A DNA stretch of 64,000 bases. Source: Panacagrimonas sp052389915. GTDB lineage: Bacteria; Pseudomonadota; Gammaproteobacteria; Nevskiales; Nevskiaceae. The notes under the pieces are model-generated. The model searched no databases. It worked only from the letters and a program-made list of their open reading frames with translations, and was not told the origin of the DNA. Shown in pieces: positions 1 to 10,434 of the stretch. Within the stretch, counting starts at the first letter, position 1. Each line of letters begins with the position of its first letter. The stretch is from contig JBQTHL010000052.1 of assembly GCA_052389915.1 (NCBI GenBank), forward strand, positions 17,601 to 81,600, written 5' to 3'. The position numbers were made by a program, and so were the translations under genes.

Positions 1-114
1 GCCGCCATGACGCCCCGACTCATGGCGACCCGGCTTGCGCGCGCCTATGATCTTGCACGCGCTGTTGTGGCGGCGGTTCTGCCGCAGGCCTCCGTAGCGC
101 TCCAACAACCCTGA
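1..114 (+). CDS. C-terminal fragment of an unidentified protein
   Basis: Frame 1 is open from the first base of the window and ends at a TGA at 112-114, leaving 37 residues rich in Ala, Leu, Val and Arg. The stop lies 11 bases before the next gene, whose ribosome binding site (AGGAG) begins right after it. That spacing is what one expects of the last gene of an upstream transcription unit. There is too little sequence to name a family. It could also be chance openness in GC-rich DNA. Confidence 0.4.
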   Translation, partial: AAMTPRLMATRLARAYDLARAVVAAVLPQASVALQQP

Positions 115-125
115 GGAGAATCGAG

Positions 126-1559
126 ATGCGCAACCTGGGATTCAAGCTCGGAAGCAGACGCCATTGTCTGCTCGCCGCCATCGTCGCGGCAGCGCCCGGC
201 CTGACGTGGAATGTGGCCATGGCCGACGACGCCAGCGACCTTGGCGGCAAGCTCACGCCGATCGGCGCCATCCGCGCCGCCAATGCGGACGGCTCCATTC
301 CCGAGTACACCGGCGTCAAGAATTTTCCGGCTGACATGCTGACCTGGACGCCGGACTATCTCGAAGGCCTGCGCACCAAGGACGCCGCGAAGCTCGAAGT
401 CGAGTTCAAGAAGGCGATCAAGCCCGAATTCCTGACGGCATTCGACACCGTGACCAAGGCCAATATGGCCAAGTACGCGGACAAGCTCACCGGCGGTCAC
501 AAGGCACTGCTCGAAAAATACCCCACGTACAAGCTGCCGCTATACAAGGGCGTGCGCACCGGCTTCTTCCCCAAGGAAATCGAGGAAGCCACCAAGAAGA
601 ACGCGACCACCGCCAAGCTCACGGGTACCGATCTGGTCGAGGGCGCAGCGGTCGGCTTCCCCTTCCCGATTCCCAAGAACGGCGCGGAGGTGATCTGGAA
701 CCACCGCATGAAGTATCGCGGCAACGCCGCCAAGCGCTTCAACAACCAGGCCATCGTCAAGTCCGACGGCAGCTTCCAGATCACCAAGCTGACCGAGAAC
801 GTGAAGTTCAAGTACGCCAACTTCCAGGATCCGCCGGGTCCCGACAACAAGTACCTGCTGATGTACCTGTCGGAAACCATCTCGCCGCCGCGCGTAGCGG
901 GCCAGCTCACGCTGGCGCACGAACTCATCGGCAAGGATGCGGGTTCCGGTCGCGCTGCCTGGATCTTCTCGCCCGGTCTCGGCCGCGTGAATCGCGCGCC
1001 CGACGTGGGCTACGACAACCCGGCCGTGGGTACCGACAACGAGCAGTACTTCGACCAGATCGACGTGTTCAACGGATCGCTCGACCGTTACGACTGGAAG
1101 CTGATCGGCCGCAAGGAGATTTACATCCCGTACAACGCCTACCAGATGAACTCGCCGCTGGTGAAGTACAAGGACCTGCTCAAGCCCTTCCACATGAACC
1201 AGGATCACGCGCGCTACGAGCTGCACCGCGTATGGGTGGTGGAAGCCAACGTGCGCGCCGGAGTGCGCCACAACTTCGCCAAGCGTGTTTTCTACGTCGA
1301 TGAAGATAGCTGGTCTATCGCCGTGGTCGACAATTACGATGCCCGTGGCCAGTTGTGGAAGGTGCAGGAAGCTCACCTCATCACCGCGCCCTTCGTGCCG
1401 ACCGTGACCGGCTCGCCGGAAGTCATCTACGACTTGCAGAGCACGCGTTACTTCACCACTGCGATGGCCAACGAAGACAAGATCACCGACTTCAAGGTCA
1501 GCTACACGGACGCGGAGTTCGATCCGTCGGCGCTGAAGAAGAAGGCGCGCAGCAAGTAA
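126..1559 (+). CDS. DUF1329 domain-containing exported protein
   Basis: A 477-residue protein with an N-terminal signal peptide (basic MRNLGFKLGSRR, a hydrophobic stretch, cleavage likely near AMA-DD at residue 34). The rest matches the DUF1329 family, periplasmic or outer-membrane-associated proteins with a LolA/LolB-like fold. The motifs GVRTGFFP, ELHRVWVVEANVR and a C-terminal STRYFTTAM region fit the family length of about 450 residues. A clear AGGAG precedes the ATG. Members are often encoded near hydrocarbon, steroid or hydrophobic-compound transport genes, and an MFS transporter follows here. The molecular function is not established. A strong terminator closes the gene. Confidence 0.88.
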   Translation: MRNLGFKLGSRRHCLLAAIVAAAPGLTWNVAMADDASDLGGKLTPIGAIRAANADGSIPEYTGVKNFPADMLTWTPDYLEGLRTKDAAKLEVEFKKAIKPEFLTAFDTVTKANMAKYADKLTGGHKALLEKYPTYKLPLYKGVRTGFFPKEIEEATKKNATTAKLTGTDLVEGAAVGFPFPIPKNGAEVIWNHRMKYRGNAAKRFNNQAIVKSDGSFQITKLTENVKFKYANFQDPPGPDNKYLLMYLSETISPPRVAGQLTLAHELIGKDAGSGRAAWIFSPGLGRVNRAPDVGYDNPAVGTDNEQYFDQIDVFNGSLDRYDWKLIGRKEIYIPYNAYQMNSPLVKYKDLLKPFHMNQDHARYELHRVWVVEANVRAGVRHNFAKRVFYVDEDSWSIAVVDNYDARGQLWKVQEAHLITAPFVPTVTGSPEVIYDLQSTRYFTTAMANEDKITDFKVSYTDAEFDPSALKKKARSK

Positions 1560-1576
1560 GGTCGGCTGCGATCTTG

Positions 1577-1608
1577 AAAAACGCCGGCTAGCATCCGGCG
1601 TTTTTTTT
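1577..1608 (+). terminator. Rho-independent terminator after the DUF1329 gene
   Basis: A hairpin with arms AACGCCGG and CCGGCGTT and a 7-base loop is followed by a run of eight T, starting about 20 bases after the stop codon. The upstream A run pairs with the T run, so weak bidirectional termination is possible. Confidence 0.9.
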
Positions 1609-1668
1609 GCGTCCGCGCAGGGGAGCGCGCTCGTAATGAAGCCTGAACGGGAAACAGGGAGTCGGACG

Positions 1669-2124
1669 ATGAAGCAGCTTGGGACGCGATTGCTGGAAAC
1701 GGCGATCCTGGCATTGATCTGCACCGCGCTGTGCGCCTGCGGAATAGGCAGCGCCAACCTGCGCAAGGCTGGCGCCGGTCTCGCGCCCTGCGACGGTGGA
1801 CCCCACTGCGTGTCTTCCGAGGAAACCGCCGCCGACCGCAAGGTCGAGCCGCTGCGCTATGCCGGCAAGCGCGAAGACGCCTGGAAGCGGCTTGAAGCCG
1901 TGCTGAAGGCCATGCCCCGCACGAAGCTGGTCGCGAACACGCCCGACTACGTTCACGCCGAAGTGACGACCTCGATCATGCGTTACGTGGACGATGTGGA
2001 ATTCGTGTTCGCCACGAAGGAGCCGCGCATCGACGTGCGCTCGTCCAGCCGCATCGGCTACTACGACTTCAAGGCCAATCGCGAGCGCGTGGACGCGATC
2101 CGCGCAGCGTTCGAGAAGAAGTGA
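1669..2124 (+). CDS. DUF1499 family lipoprotein
   Basis: A 151-residue protein. The start at 1669 is preferred over the in-frame ATG at 1636 because GGGAG lies 6-10 bases upstream and the protein then begins with a standard lipoprotein signal (hydrophobic stretch followed by the lipobox LCAC). The mature part carries the DUF1499 (COG4446) signature: a CxxGPHCVSS-like start, then the YVHAEVTTSIMRYVDDVEF core and a RSSSRIGYYDF end. Family members are small lipoproteins or exported proteins of unknown function. The last codon overlaps the GTG of the MFS gene, so the two are probably translationally coupled. Confidence 0.82.
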   Translation: MKQLGTRLLETAILALICTALCACGIGSANLRKAGAGLAPCDGGPHCVSSEETAADRKVEPLRYAGKREDAWKRLEAVLKAMPRTKLVANTPDYVHAEVTTSIMRYVDDVEFVFATKEPRIDVRSSSRIGYYDFKANRERVDAIRAAFEKK

Positions 2125-3464
2125 ACGGGGCGGCGGCGTCCGCCGAGGGTCCGTACCCCGCGCGTTCGTTCGCCTGGTTCGTCGTCGGCCTGCTCACGCT
2201 GGCCTACGTCTTTTCCTTCATCGATCGTCAGATTCTGAGCCTGTTGGTGGTGCCGATCCGGCGCGACCTCGGGATCTCGGACACGCAGATGAGCCTGCTC
2301 ATGGGCTTTTCGTTCGCGGTGTTCTACACCTTCTGCGGCATCCCGCTGGGACGTCTCGCGGACGGCTGGAGCCGGCGCTGGATCGTGACCCTGGGTCTCA
2401 TGTTCTGGAGTGCCGCGACCGCGGCGTGTGGCCTCACGCAGCATTACTGGCATCTGTTTCTGGGGCGCATCGGCGTCGGCATCGGCGAGGCCGCGCTTTC
2501 GCCCGCGGCCTACTCGCTGATCTCCGACTATTTCCCGCCCGAACGCCGGTCGACCGCGATCAGCGTCTACGGGATGGGGATTTTTCTCGGCTCCGGCATC
2601 GCCTACATCGTCGGCGGACTGGTGGTGGGTTACGCCTCCGCGAAAGGCGATCTGATGCTGCCGATGGTGGGCGCAACCCGCCCCTGGCAGCTCGTGTTCT
2701 TCGTGCTCGGCGGTGCCGGTTTGATGTTCGCGTGGATGCTGCTGCTGATCCGCGAACCTGCGCGCCGTGGCGCCGGACACGGTTCGATTCCCTTGCGCGA
2801 GGTACTGGCCACGCTCAACCGCCATCGGCGCACCGTGCTGCTGCACAACCTCGGCTTCGCCTGCATGGCGCTGGCGTCGTACTCGGCGACGAGTTGGCTG
2901 CCGAGCGTGTGGCAGCGCGTACATGGATGGCCGATCCGGCAGGTCGGCGTGACCTACGGCTGTATCGTTGCCGTGTTCGGCGGCTGCGGAATCGTCTTTG
3001 GCGGCTGGCTGGCGGACCGCTGGAAAGCTCGCGGCCTGAGCGACGCGACCTTGAGAGTCGGCGCGATCGCGGCGTGCGGCGGCGTGCTGCTGGCGCCGCT
3101 GCTGCCGTTCGCGCCCAACGGCTGGGCGCTGGCGGCGCTGGTCGCTCCGGCGACCTTCCTGCTCAGCATGCCCTTCGGCGTGGGGCCGAGCGCCATCCAG
3201 GACCTGGTGCCCAACCGCATGCGCGGCCAGACCTCGGCGGTGTACCTGTTCCTGGTCAACATCATCGGCCTGGGAATCGGCCCCACCGCGACCGCCATGT
3301 TCACCGATTATGCGTTCGCGGACGATCTCAAGGTCGGGGTGTCACTGGCCATCGTCATGGTGACGGCGCAACTCGTGGCATGCCTGCTGCTGGTTCGCGG
3401 TGCCGCCCACTACCGCCGCAGCCTGGTGGAGATGGCCGCCAGCGGCCTCAGGCAGAACGCGTAG
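2121..3464 (+). CDS. MFS transporter (spinster-like)
   Basis: A 447-residue polytopic inner-membrane protein with the twelve hydrophobic stretches of the major facilitator superfamily. The N-terminal half has the FSFIDRQILSLLV start and the loop 2-3 motif GRLADGWSRR typical of spinster-like MFS carriers. The GTG start overlaps the stop of the DUF1499 gene (GTGA). The substrate cannot be read from sequence. The neighbouring DUF1329 and DUF1499 genes suggest transport of a lipophilic compound, which is inference. The 3' end overlaps the convergent TetR gene by 17 bases. Confidence 0.88.
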   Translation: MNGAAASAEGPYPARSFAWFVVGLLTLAYVFSFIDRQILSLLVVPIRRDLGISDTQMSLLMGFSFAVFYTFCGIPLGRLADGWSRRWIVTLGLMFWSAATAACGLTQHYWHLFLGRIGVGIGEAALSPAAYSLISDYFPPERRSTAISVYGMGIFLGSGIAYIVGGLVVGYASAKGDLMLPMVGATRPWQLVFFVLGGAGLMFAWMLLLIREPARRGAGHGSIPLREVLATLNRHRRTVLLHNLGFACMALASYSATSWLPSVWQRVHGWPIRQVGVTYGCIVAVFGGCGIVFGGWLADRWKARGLSDATLRVGAIAACGGVLLAPLLPFAPNGWALAALVAPATFLLSMPFGVGPSAIQDLVPNRMRGQTSAVYLFLVNIIGLGIGPTATAMFTDYAFADDLKVGVSLAIVMVTAQLVACLLLVRGAAHYRRSLVEMAASGLRQNA

Positions 3465-4065
3465 CAACGTCGATCAAGGCTTCTGCTGCCTTGCACAGAC
3501 TGGCCGACGGCCCCGCCGGTCCGAGCATGATGCGCGACAGGCAGGCGCCATCCATCAGCAATTGCAGCGAGTCGGCCAGAACGTTCGGTGCATCGACCAC
3601 GAGCCGGCGACACAGCTCGCGCAGGCGGCGGCGTTTCTCGCGGTTGTAGGCCAGCACCACTTCGCGCGCAGGATGCGCGGCGTCGGTGAGCTCGATGGCG
3701 GCATTGGCGATGGGGCAGCCGCGGTCGTCTGCCGCTCTCTGTTTGCGCGCCTGGCCCTCGAACAGTGCGAGCAGGGCGGCGCGCGGATCGTTGGCGTACG
3801 GCTGCACCGTCTCGTCCCACCAGGCCCAGAATTCCTGTTCCGATTGGCGCAGACATTCGGCCACCAGTTCGTCCTTGCCGGGGAACGCGCGGTACAAGCT
3901 CATCTTGGTGGCGCCGGCTTCCAGGGCGATGGAGTCCACGCCCACGCTGCGGATGCCCTGGCGATAGAACAGCTCGCGCGCCGCGTCGAAGATGCGGTCG
4001 CGCGCGCTGCGGCGCGTTTCGCTCGCAGAAGATTCCTTTGCAACTGAACCGCTTGTGCCCGACAT
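3448..4065 (-). CDS. TetR/AcrR family transcriptional repressor
   Basis: A 205-residue regulator. The N-terminal helix-turn-helix is clear (ARELFYRQGIRSVGVDSIA then AGATKMSLYRAFPGKDEL, about residues 27-65), followed by a diverged ligand domain. The start at 4065 is chosen because GAGG lies 7 bases upstream on the minus strand; an in-frame start at 4116 would run into the operator. It is divergent from the SDR-OYE genes, with two identical 10-base palindromes between them. It therefore probably represses both itself and those genes and is released by a small electrophile or aromatic ligand (inference). Confidence 0.9.
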   Translation of the reverse strand: MSGTSGSVAKESSASETRRSARDRIFDAARELFYRQGIRSVGVDSIALEAGATKMSLYRAFPGKDELVAECLRQSEQEFWAWWDETVQPYANDPRAALLALFEGQARKQRAADDRGCPIANAAIELTDAAHPAREVVLAYNREKRRRLRELCRRLVVDAPNVLADSLQLLMDGACLSRIMLGPAGPSASLCKAAEALIDVATRSA

Positions 4066-4094
4066 GGTGAGCCTCGGTGCTGCCCGCTCTTGAA

Positions 4095-4144
4095 ATGATA
4101 CCGATCGGTCGCACAAAATGCGTCATGGTACCGATCGGTATCAT
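4095..4144. promoter_or_regulatory. Tandem palindromic TetR operator
   Basis: Two copies of the perfect palindrome ACCGATCGGT lie at 4100-4109 and 4130-4139, centres exactly 30 bases apart. They sit inside a larger perfect inverted repeat whose 15-base arms are at 4095-4109 and 4130-4144. The position, between the divergent TetR and SDR starts, makes this the likely repressor binding site. The 30-base spacing puts both dimers on nearly the same face of the helix. Confidence 0.85.
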
Positions 4145-4193
4145 CCGAAACGTGGAGACGCGTCGCGGTTTTCCAAGCCATCAGGAGAGGAAC

Positions 4194-4922
4194 ATGAACC
4201 GGAAGATTGCGCTGGTCACGGGCGCCAACAAGGGCATCGGTTTCGAGACCGTGCGGCAGCTTGCTGCACAAGGCATTCACTCGATTCTTGCCGGCCGCGA
4301 TTCTGCGCGCGGTGAGGCGGCAACCACGGTGCTCAAGAGCGAAGGGCTGCCGGTGGAATACCTGCAACTCGACGTCAACGATGCCGCGAGCATCGAGCAA
4401 GCCGCGCGCGAGGTGGAGCGGCGTCACGGCCGGCTGGACATTCTCGTCAACAACGCGGGCGCGATGCTCGATTCCACCGACCGACCGCCGTCGGCGCAAT
4501 CGCTCGAGGTCTGGCGCAAGACCTTCGACACCAATGTGTTCGGGCTGATTGCGGTGACCCAGAGCTTCCTGCCACTGCTGCGGAAGTCCGCGGCAGGTCG
4601 TATCGTGAATGTCTCCAGCGTGCTGGGCTCGATCACCGACCAAGCCGATCCGAAAAGCGTGTACTACGACTTCAAGGTTCCGGCCTACAACGTGAGCAAG
4701 GCAACGGTGAACGCCTGGACCGTGCAGCTCGCTCACGAATTGCGGCAGACCCGCATCAAGGTCAACTCGGTTCACCCCGGACACGTCAAGACCGATATGG
4801 GCGGATCCGGTGCACCGCTCGAAGTGGTGGACGGTGCGAAATCTTCGGTCGAGCTTGCGTTGATTCCGGACGACGGTCCGAATGGCGGTTTCTTTCACCT
4901 TGGGCAGCGGTTGCCCTGGTAA
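4194..4922 (+). CDS. SDR family NAD(P)-dependent oxidoreductase (carbonyl reductase-like)
   Basis: A 242-residue classical short-chain dehydrogenase. It shows the cofactor motif TGANKGIG near residue 9, LVNNAG near residue 86, the catalytic Ser in NVSSVLG and the YxxxK pair in YNVSK, followed by VNSVHPGHVKTDMGG. The start follows a good Shine-Dalgarno (AGGAGAGG). The sequence resembles plant and bacterial carbonyl reductases that act on ketones, aldehydes and quinones. It is probably co-transcribed with the OYE 27 bases downstream and controlled by the divergent TetR protein. Confidence 0.9.
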   Translation: MNRKIALVTGANKGIGFETVRQLAAQGIHSILAGRDSARGEAATTVLKSEGLPVEYLQLDVNDAASIEQAAREVERRHGRLDILVNNAGAMLDSTDRPPSAQSLEVWRKTFDTNVFGLIAVTQSFLPLLRKSAAGRIVNVSSVLGSITDQADPKSVYYDFKVPAYNVSKATVNAWTVQLAHELRQTRIKVNSVHPGHVKTDMGGSGAPLEVVDGAKSSVELALIPDDGPNGGFFHLGQRLPW

Positions 4923-4949
4923 TTCTTCAACTCAATGGAGCAATAAAAG

Positions 4950-6020
4950 ATGACCACGCTGCACAGCCCCCTCCAGATGGGCGACCTGAACCTGCCGAAC
5001 CGTATCCTCATGGCGCCCCTCACACGCTGCCGCGCCGGCATTACGCACATCGCGAACGAGTTGATGGCGGAGTACTACGCGCAGCGAGCCGCCGGCGGGC
5101 TGGTCTTTACCGAGTGCACCATGGTGTCCGGCGAAGCCAGCGCCTTCATCGGCGAAGGCGGGATTTATTCGCCGGCCCACGTCGAGGGCTGGCGCAAGGT
5201 GACGGACGCGGTGCACGCCAAGGGCGGGCGCATCGCCATGCAGATCTGGCACCCGGGACGGGCCACGCACCAGGACATCAACGGCGGGGTGCAGCCCATC
5301 TCTTCCTCCGACAAGCCGATCCGTAACGAGGAGACGCATACGCCCACCGGCAAGCATCCGTACCCCGCGCCGCGACCGCTGCGCACGGACGAGATTCCCG
5401 GCATCGTCGAGTTGTTCCGCCAGGGTGCGGAGAACGCGAAGAAGGCGGGCTTCGATGGCGTGCAGTTGCATGGCGCGCACGGATACCTGCTGGACCAGTT
5501 CCTGCGCGACAGCCTGAACGATCGCACCGATGCCTATGGCGGCTCGATAGCGAAGCGAGCGCGCCTGCTGTTCGAGGCGATCGATGCGGCGATCGGTGTG
5601 TGGGGCGCTGGCCGAGTCGGAGTGCGTATCTCGCCGCTGGTGCCGTTCAACGACATGTCGGACTCCAGCCCGCGCGAGCTGGTCGCCTACATTGCCGAGC
5701 AGGCCTCGGCGCGCAAGCTCGGTCACTTCGAGTTGCGCCACGATCAGTGGGATCGGCCGGAAGAACTGGAGCTGGCGAAAATCGCGCGACGCAGTTTTCA
5801 TGGCGCGCTGCTGCTCAACGGCGGATTCGACGGTGCCTCGGGCGAAGCTGCGGTGGCCGAGGGCCGTGCGGATGCCATCGTCTATGGCAAGCCCTTTCTC
5901 GCCAACCCGGACCTGGTCGAGCGCTTTGCAAATAAGGCAGCGCTCAACCCGGTGGATTTCGGCACGCTGTATACGCCCGGGGCGAAGGGGTATACGGACT
6001 ATCCGCGATTGGCGGCTTGA
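4950..6020 (+). CDS. Alkene reductase, Old Yellow Enzyme family (NemA-like)
   Basis: A 356-residue FMN-dependent ene-reductase of cytoplasmic type. Family motifs are PNRILMAPLTRCRAG at the N-terminus, QIWHPGRATH, the HGAHGYLLDQFLRD block followed by RTDAYGGS, and the phosphate-binding DAIVYGKPFLANP near the C-terminus. It reduces the C=C bond of alpha,beta-unsaturated carbonyls, maleimides or nitro compounds with NAD(P)H. Pairing with a TetR repressor echoes the nemRA arrangement, here with an SDR between. The exact substrate is unknown. A REP palindrome lies just downstream. Confidence 0.92.
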   Translation: MTTLHSPLQMGDLNLPNRILMAPLTRCRAGITHIANELMAEYYAQRAAGGLVFTECTMVSGEASAFIGEGGIYSPAHVEGWRKVTDAVHAKGGRIAMQIWHPGRATHQDINGGVQPISSSDKPIRNEETHTPTGKHPYPAPRPLRTDEIPGIVELFRQGAENAKKAGFDGVQLHGAHGYLLDQFLRDSLNDRTDAYGGSIAKRARLLFEAIDAAIGVWGAGRVGVRISPLVPFNDMSDSSPRELVAYIAEQASARKLGHFELRHDQWDRPEELELAKIARRSFHGALLLNGGFDGASGEAAVAEGRADAIVYGKPFLANPDLVERFANKAALNPVDFGTLYTPGAKGYTDYPRLAA

Positions 6021-6026
6021 CGGTTT

Positions 6027-6073
6027 GGCGCAGACCCGCAGGCCTGCGCCCATTCTCGCGGGCATGGCCCGCG
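6027..6073. repeat. Hairpin plus REP palindrome
   Basis: A 7-base-arm hairpin (GGCGCAG/CTGCGCC, 6027-6050) is followed by the perfect palindrome CGCGGGCATGGCCCGCG at 6057-6073. The core GCGGGCATGGCCCGC recurs at about 8524 and twice at 19947-20004, so it is a dispersed REP-type sequence in this genome. It lies between the OYE gene and uvrB and may act as a weak terminator. Confidence 0.75.
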
Positions 6074-6105
6074 ACCGGCACCGAGGTACTTCATGAATCG
6101 GCACG

Positions 6106-8214
<2,109 letters not shown>

Positions 8215-8282
8215 TCGCGGCGCCGAATCCGATTTGCTTCTGAAGGCGCGCGCCGTTAACCTTCGCGCCCCTGCGGTCCTGC

Positions 8283-8359
8283 AGGCGCGTAGCTCAGCTG
8301 GTTAGAGCACCACCTTGACATGGTGGGGGTCGGAGGTTCGAGTCCTCTCGCGCCTACCA
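8283..8359 (+). tRNA. tRNA-Val (anticodon GAC)
   Basis: A complete 77-base cloverleaf. The acceptor stem AGGCGCG/CGCGCCT, the D arm (GCTC..GAGC), the anticodon stem CCACC/GGTGG with loop TTGACAT (anticodon GAC at 8317-8319), the T arm with GGTTCGAGTCC, and an encoded CCA end at 8357-8359 are all present. It reads GUC and GUU codons. Confidence 0.95.
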
Positions 8360-8657
8360 AGAGAATCGGGCACTTGCTGCCTTCCGGCGTTACGCCGATT
8401 ATGATTTTCGAAGCTTCGGCCAGTAGCCGTTTCCATCGAACAAGCGAATCCCATGTAGGAGTGCACCATGCGCGCGACCCGCCGACGGCGGACGCTTTTG
8501 CGGCTGGCTCTTCGACGACTTTCGCGGGCATGGCCCGCTTCTATCAAACAAGAATCCTGTAAGGCTCGTGTAGGAGGGGCTCTGCCCCCGACTGGCGCTC
8601 GCAGAACGGACCGCGACTCGACGCGAGAACGCCAGTCGGGGCAAAGCCCCTCCTACA
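8360..8657. repeat. Repeat-rich spacer with two REP-type elements
   Basis: No gene is seen after the tRNA. A REP core (CGCGGGCATGGCCCGC) lies at 8523-8538. A larger inverted pair follows at 8569-8657: the left arm begins TGTAGGAGGGGC and the right arm ends GCCCCTCCTACA, with extended matching through CGACTGGCG and its complement. This is the layout of a two-REP mosaic element. It ends 30 bases before a CRP-like site in front of the first Crp/Fnr gene. Confidence 0.75.
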
Positions 8658-8687
8658 GTTTGCTTCGCGATAACGGAGCGCATCGTT

Positions 8688-8703
8688 TGTGATATACCGC
8701 ACA
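8688..8703. promoter_or_regulatory. CRP-like palindrome upstream of the first Crp/Fnr gene
   Basis: TGTGATATACCGCACA, a TGTGA-N6-GCACA palindrome about 80 bases before the start at 8780. Read on the other strand it is TGTGC-GGTATA-TCACA and matches three other sites in this region. It fits an autoregulatory operator. Confidence 0.6.
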
Positions 8704-8779
8704 TAGCCAACGCGGTTAGGGATTTGCACTCGGGTCGCTAGGGTGCCTGATCGACGGCCGCAAGCGACGAGGCGCCGCA

Positions 8780-9580
8780 ATGTCCAACATTCCCACACCT
8801 CAGCATAATCACCTCTTGGCGGCCTTGCCGGCCGAGATTCAGGCCCGCTTGTTGCCGCACCTCGAACTCGTTTCGCTGGAGTTGGGCAAGGTCTTGTACG
8901 AGTCCGGCGACGCCCTGCGCCACGTGTATTTTCCGACCGACTCCATCGTGTCGCTGCTGTACGTGATGGAGAGCGGCGCCTCGGCCGAAATCTCGGTGGT
9001 GGGCAACGAGGGGATCGTCGGTGTGGCCCTGTTCATGGGCGGCGAAAGCACGCCGAGCCGGGCGGTGGTGCAGAGCGCGGGTACTGCGTTCCGGCTGCCC
9101 GGAGAAAAGCTCAAGGACGAGTTCAATCGCCACGGCCAACTGCTGATGCTGATGCTGCGCTACACCCAGTCCCTGATCACGCAGATGGCGCAGACGGCGG
9201 TCTGCAACCGGCACCACTCGATCGATCAGCAGTTATGCCGCTGGCTGTTGTTGTCGCTGGATCGGTTGCCGAGCAACAAGCTGATCATGACGCAGGAGCT
9301 GATCGCCAACATGCTGGGCGTGCGCCGTGAAGGCGTCACCGATGCCGCCGGCAAGTTGCAGACGCTGGGCGTCATCAAGTACATCCGCGGCCAGATTACG
9401 GTGCTCGATCGGCCCCAGTTGGAGGCGCTGAGCTGCGAGTGTTACGCCGTGGTCAGGAAGGAGACCGATCGCCTCCTGCCGTATCTCGACCCGGTCAAGG
9501 CCCTCCCGCTAATCGACGTTGCGAACGCGGAACAGGGTTCCAGGCTGCCGCGGGTCCGGGCTCGAAGACCGGCGCGCTGA
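8780..9580 (+). CDS. Crp/Fnr family transcriptional regulator (first copy)
   Basis: A 266-residue regulator: an N-terminal cyclic-nucleotide-binding-type beta roll (VLYESGDALRHVYFPTDSIVSLL, then EISVVGNEGIVGVALFMGG) and a C-terminal winged HTH (ELIANMLGVRREGVTDAAGKL). It belongs to the large Crp/Fnr subgroup that does not show the classic cAMP contact residues, so the ligand is unknown. The C-terminal LEALSCECYAVV matches the second copy at 12421. The 3' end overlaps the convergent L,D-transpeptidase gene by 72 bases. A CRP-like palindrome upstream suggests autoregulation. Confidence 0.9.
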   Translation: MSNIPTPQHNHLLAALPAEIQARLLPHLELVSLELGKVLYESGDALRHVYFPTDSIVSLLYVMESGASAEISVVGNEGIVGVALFMGGESTPSRAVVQSAGTAFRLPGEKLKDEFNRHGQLLMLMLRYTQSLITQMAQTAVCNRHHSIDQQLCRWLLLSLDRLPSNKLIMTQELIANMLGVRREGVTDAAGKLQTLGVIKYIRGQITVLDRPQLEALSCECYAVVRKETDRLLPYLDPVKALPLIDVANAEQGSRLPRVRARRPAR

Positions 9581-10261
9581 CTGGCGGGATTTCCCGCATC
9601 GAAGATAGGGCGAGGACGCGAGCCACTTCCGGTCGGGGTAGTACGAGAACACGTATTGCCCGTCCTTGATCGTGTCGATCAGCGAACGCGCGACTTCCGG
9701 CCGTACCGCCGGGCATCCCAGGCTGCGCCCGAGCCGACCCTGGGTGCGAAGAAAAGTCGTATTCACGTACGGCGCGCCGTGCATGACGATGGCCCGCTCC
9801 TCGGCGCGGTCGTTGAAACCGGCTTCGAGGCCCTGCATGCGCATCGAATAGCCGTTGTGCCCGTCGTAGGAATGCTGCGTGCGAAACAGGCCCAGGCTCG
9901 ACGCATAGCTGCCGACGGCGTTGGAGAACGAACGCGCGTAGTTCTCGCCGGAGTTGCGGCCGTGCGCGACCAGTTCGGTGAACAGCTTGCGCCGCTCGGT
10001 GAGGTCGAACACCCACAGGCGCGGTTCGGTCGAAGGCCGCGAGTAATCGATCACGGCCAGACGCCGCGCTGCGGGCTGGCCCTGTTCGGCTGCACAGGAC
10101 GTGGCGGCAACGGCAAGCCGAATGACCTCGGGATCGGCCATCGGCGCGGTCTGGATCAGGGCGTCTTCGAGGGAGATATCGGCGGTGAGGGTCGCCGTGG
10201 AGGCCATCGAGTAGCCGCCGAGAGCCCCGATCAAAAGTGCGTAGCGGACGAAGGACGACAT
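9509..10261 (-). CDS. Murein L,D-transpeptidase catalytic domain protein (YkuD_2 type)
   Basis: About 250 residues from the ATG at 10261, which opens a signal peptide (MSSFVRYALLIGALGGYSMAS). The catalytic region reads RAIVMHGAPYVN then GRSLGCPAVRPE, the His and Ser-x-Gly-Cys-Pro arrangement of the PF13645 family. These exported proteins are related to enzymes that make 3-3 cross-links or attach proteins to peptidoglycan. In-frame codons further upstream (to 10438) encode no recognisable sequence. The 3' end runs 72 bases into the Crp/Fnr gene on the other strand. Confidence 0.85.
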   Translation of the reverse strand: MSSFVRYALLIGALGGYSMASTATLTADISLEDALIQTAPMADPEVIRLAVAATSCAAEQGQPAARRLAVIDYSRPSTEPRLWVFDLTERRKLFTELVAHGRNSGENYARSFSNAVGSYASSLGLFRTQHSYDGHNGYSMRMQGLEAGFNDRAEERAIVMHGAPYVNTTFLRTQGRLGRSLGCPAVRPEVARSLIDTIKDGQYVFSYYPDRKWLASSPYLRCGKSRQSARRSSSPDPRQPGTLFRVRNVD

Positions 10262-10367
10262 CGCGAGTGTCTCTATGAGCGTGCCGGACCTTACCTGAGA
10301 AGAGGTGGCAGCGTTCGCAAGTGCGGCTGAGCGGTACGTATGACCGTTTGTCGCAGCCGGCGCGGGA

Positions 10368-10408
10368 TTCTCCGTTCGTGGTTCTAGAGCTTCACCACGA
10401 ACGGAGAA
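10368..10408. repeat. Perfect 15-base inverted repeat between two L,D-transpeptidase genes
   Basis: Arms at 10368-10382 and 10394-10408 (core CTCCGTTCGTGGT) are separated by an 11-base loop. It lies 27 bases after the stop of the larger L,D-transpeptidase. There is no T run on either strand, so it may be a transcript-stabilising or attenuating hairpin rather than an intrinsic terminator. Confidence 0.65.
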
Positions 10409-10434
10409 CCGAGGGCGTGTGTCGGGGTAGCCTG

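Noticed and set aside
3900..4898. Long minus-strand frame running from the TetR gene through the SDR gene
   Set aside because: It is antisense to the clear SDR motifs and crosses the operator region; the TetR protein is encoded in another frame.
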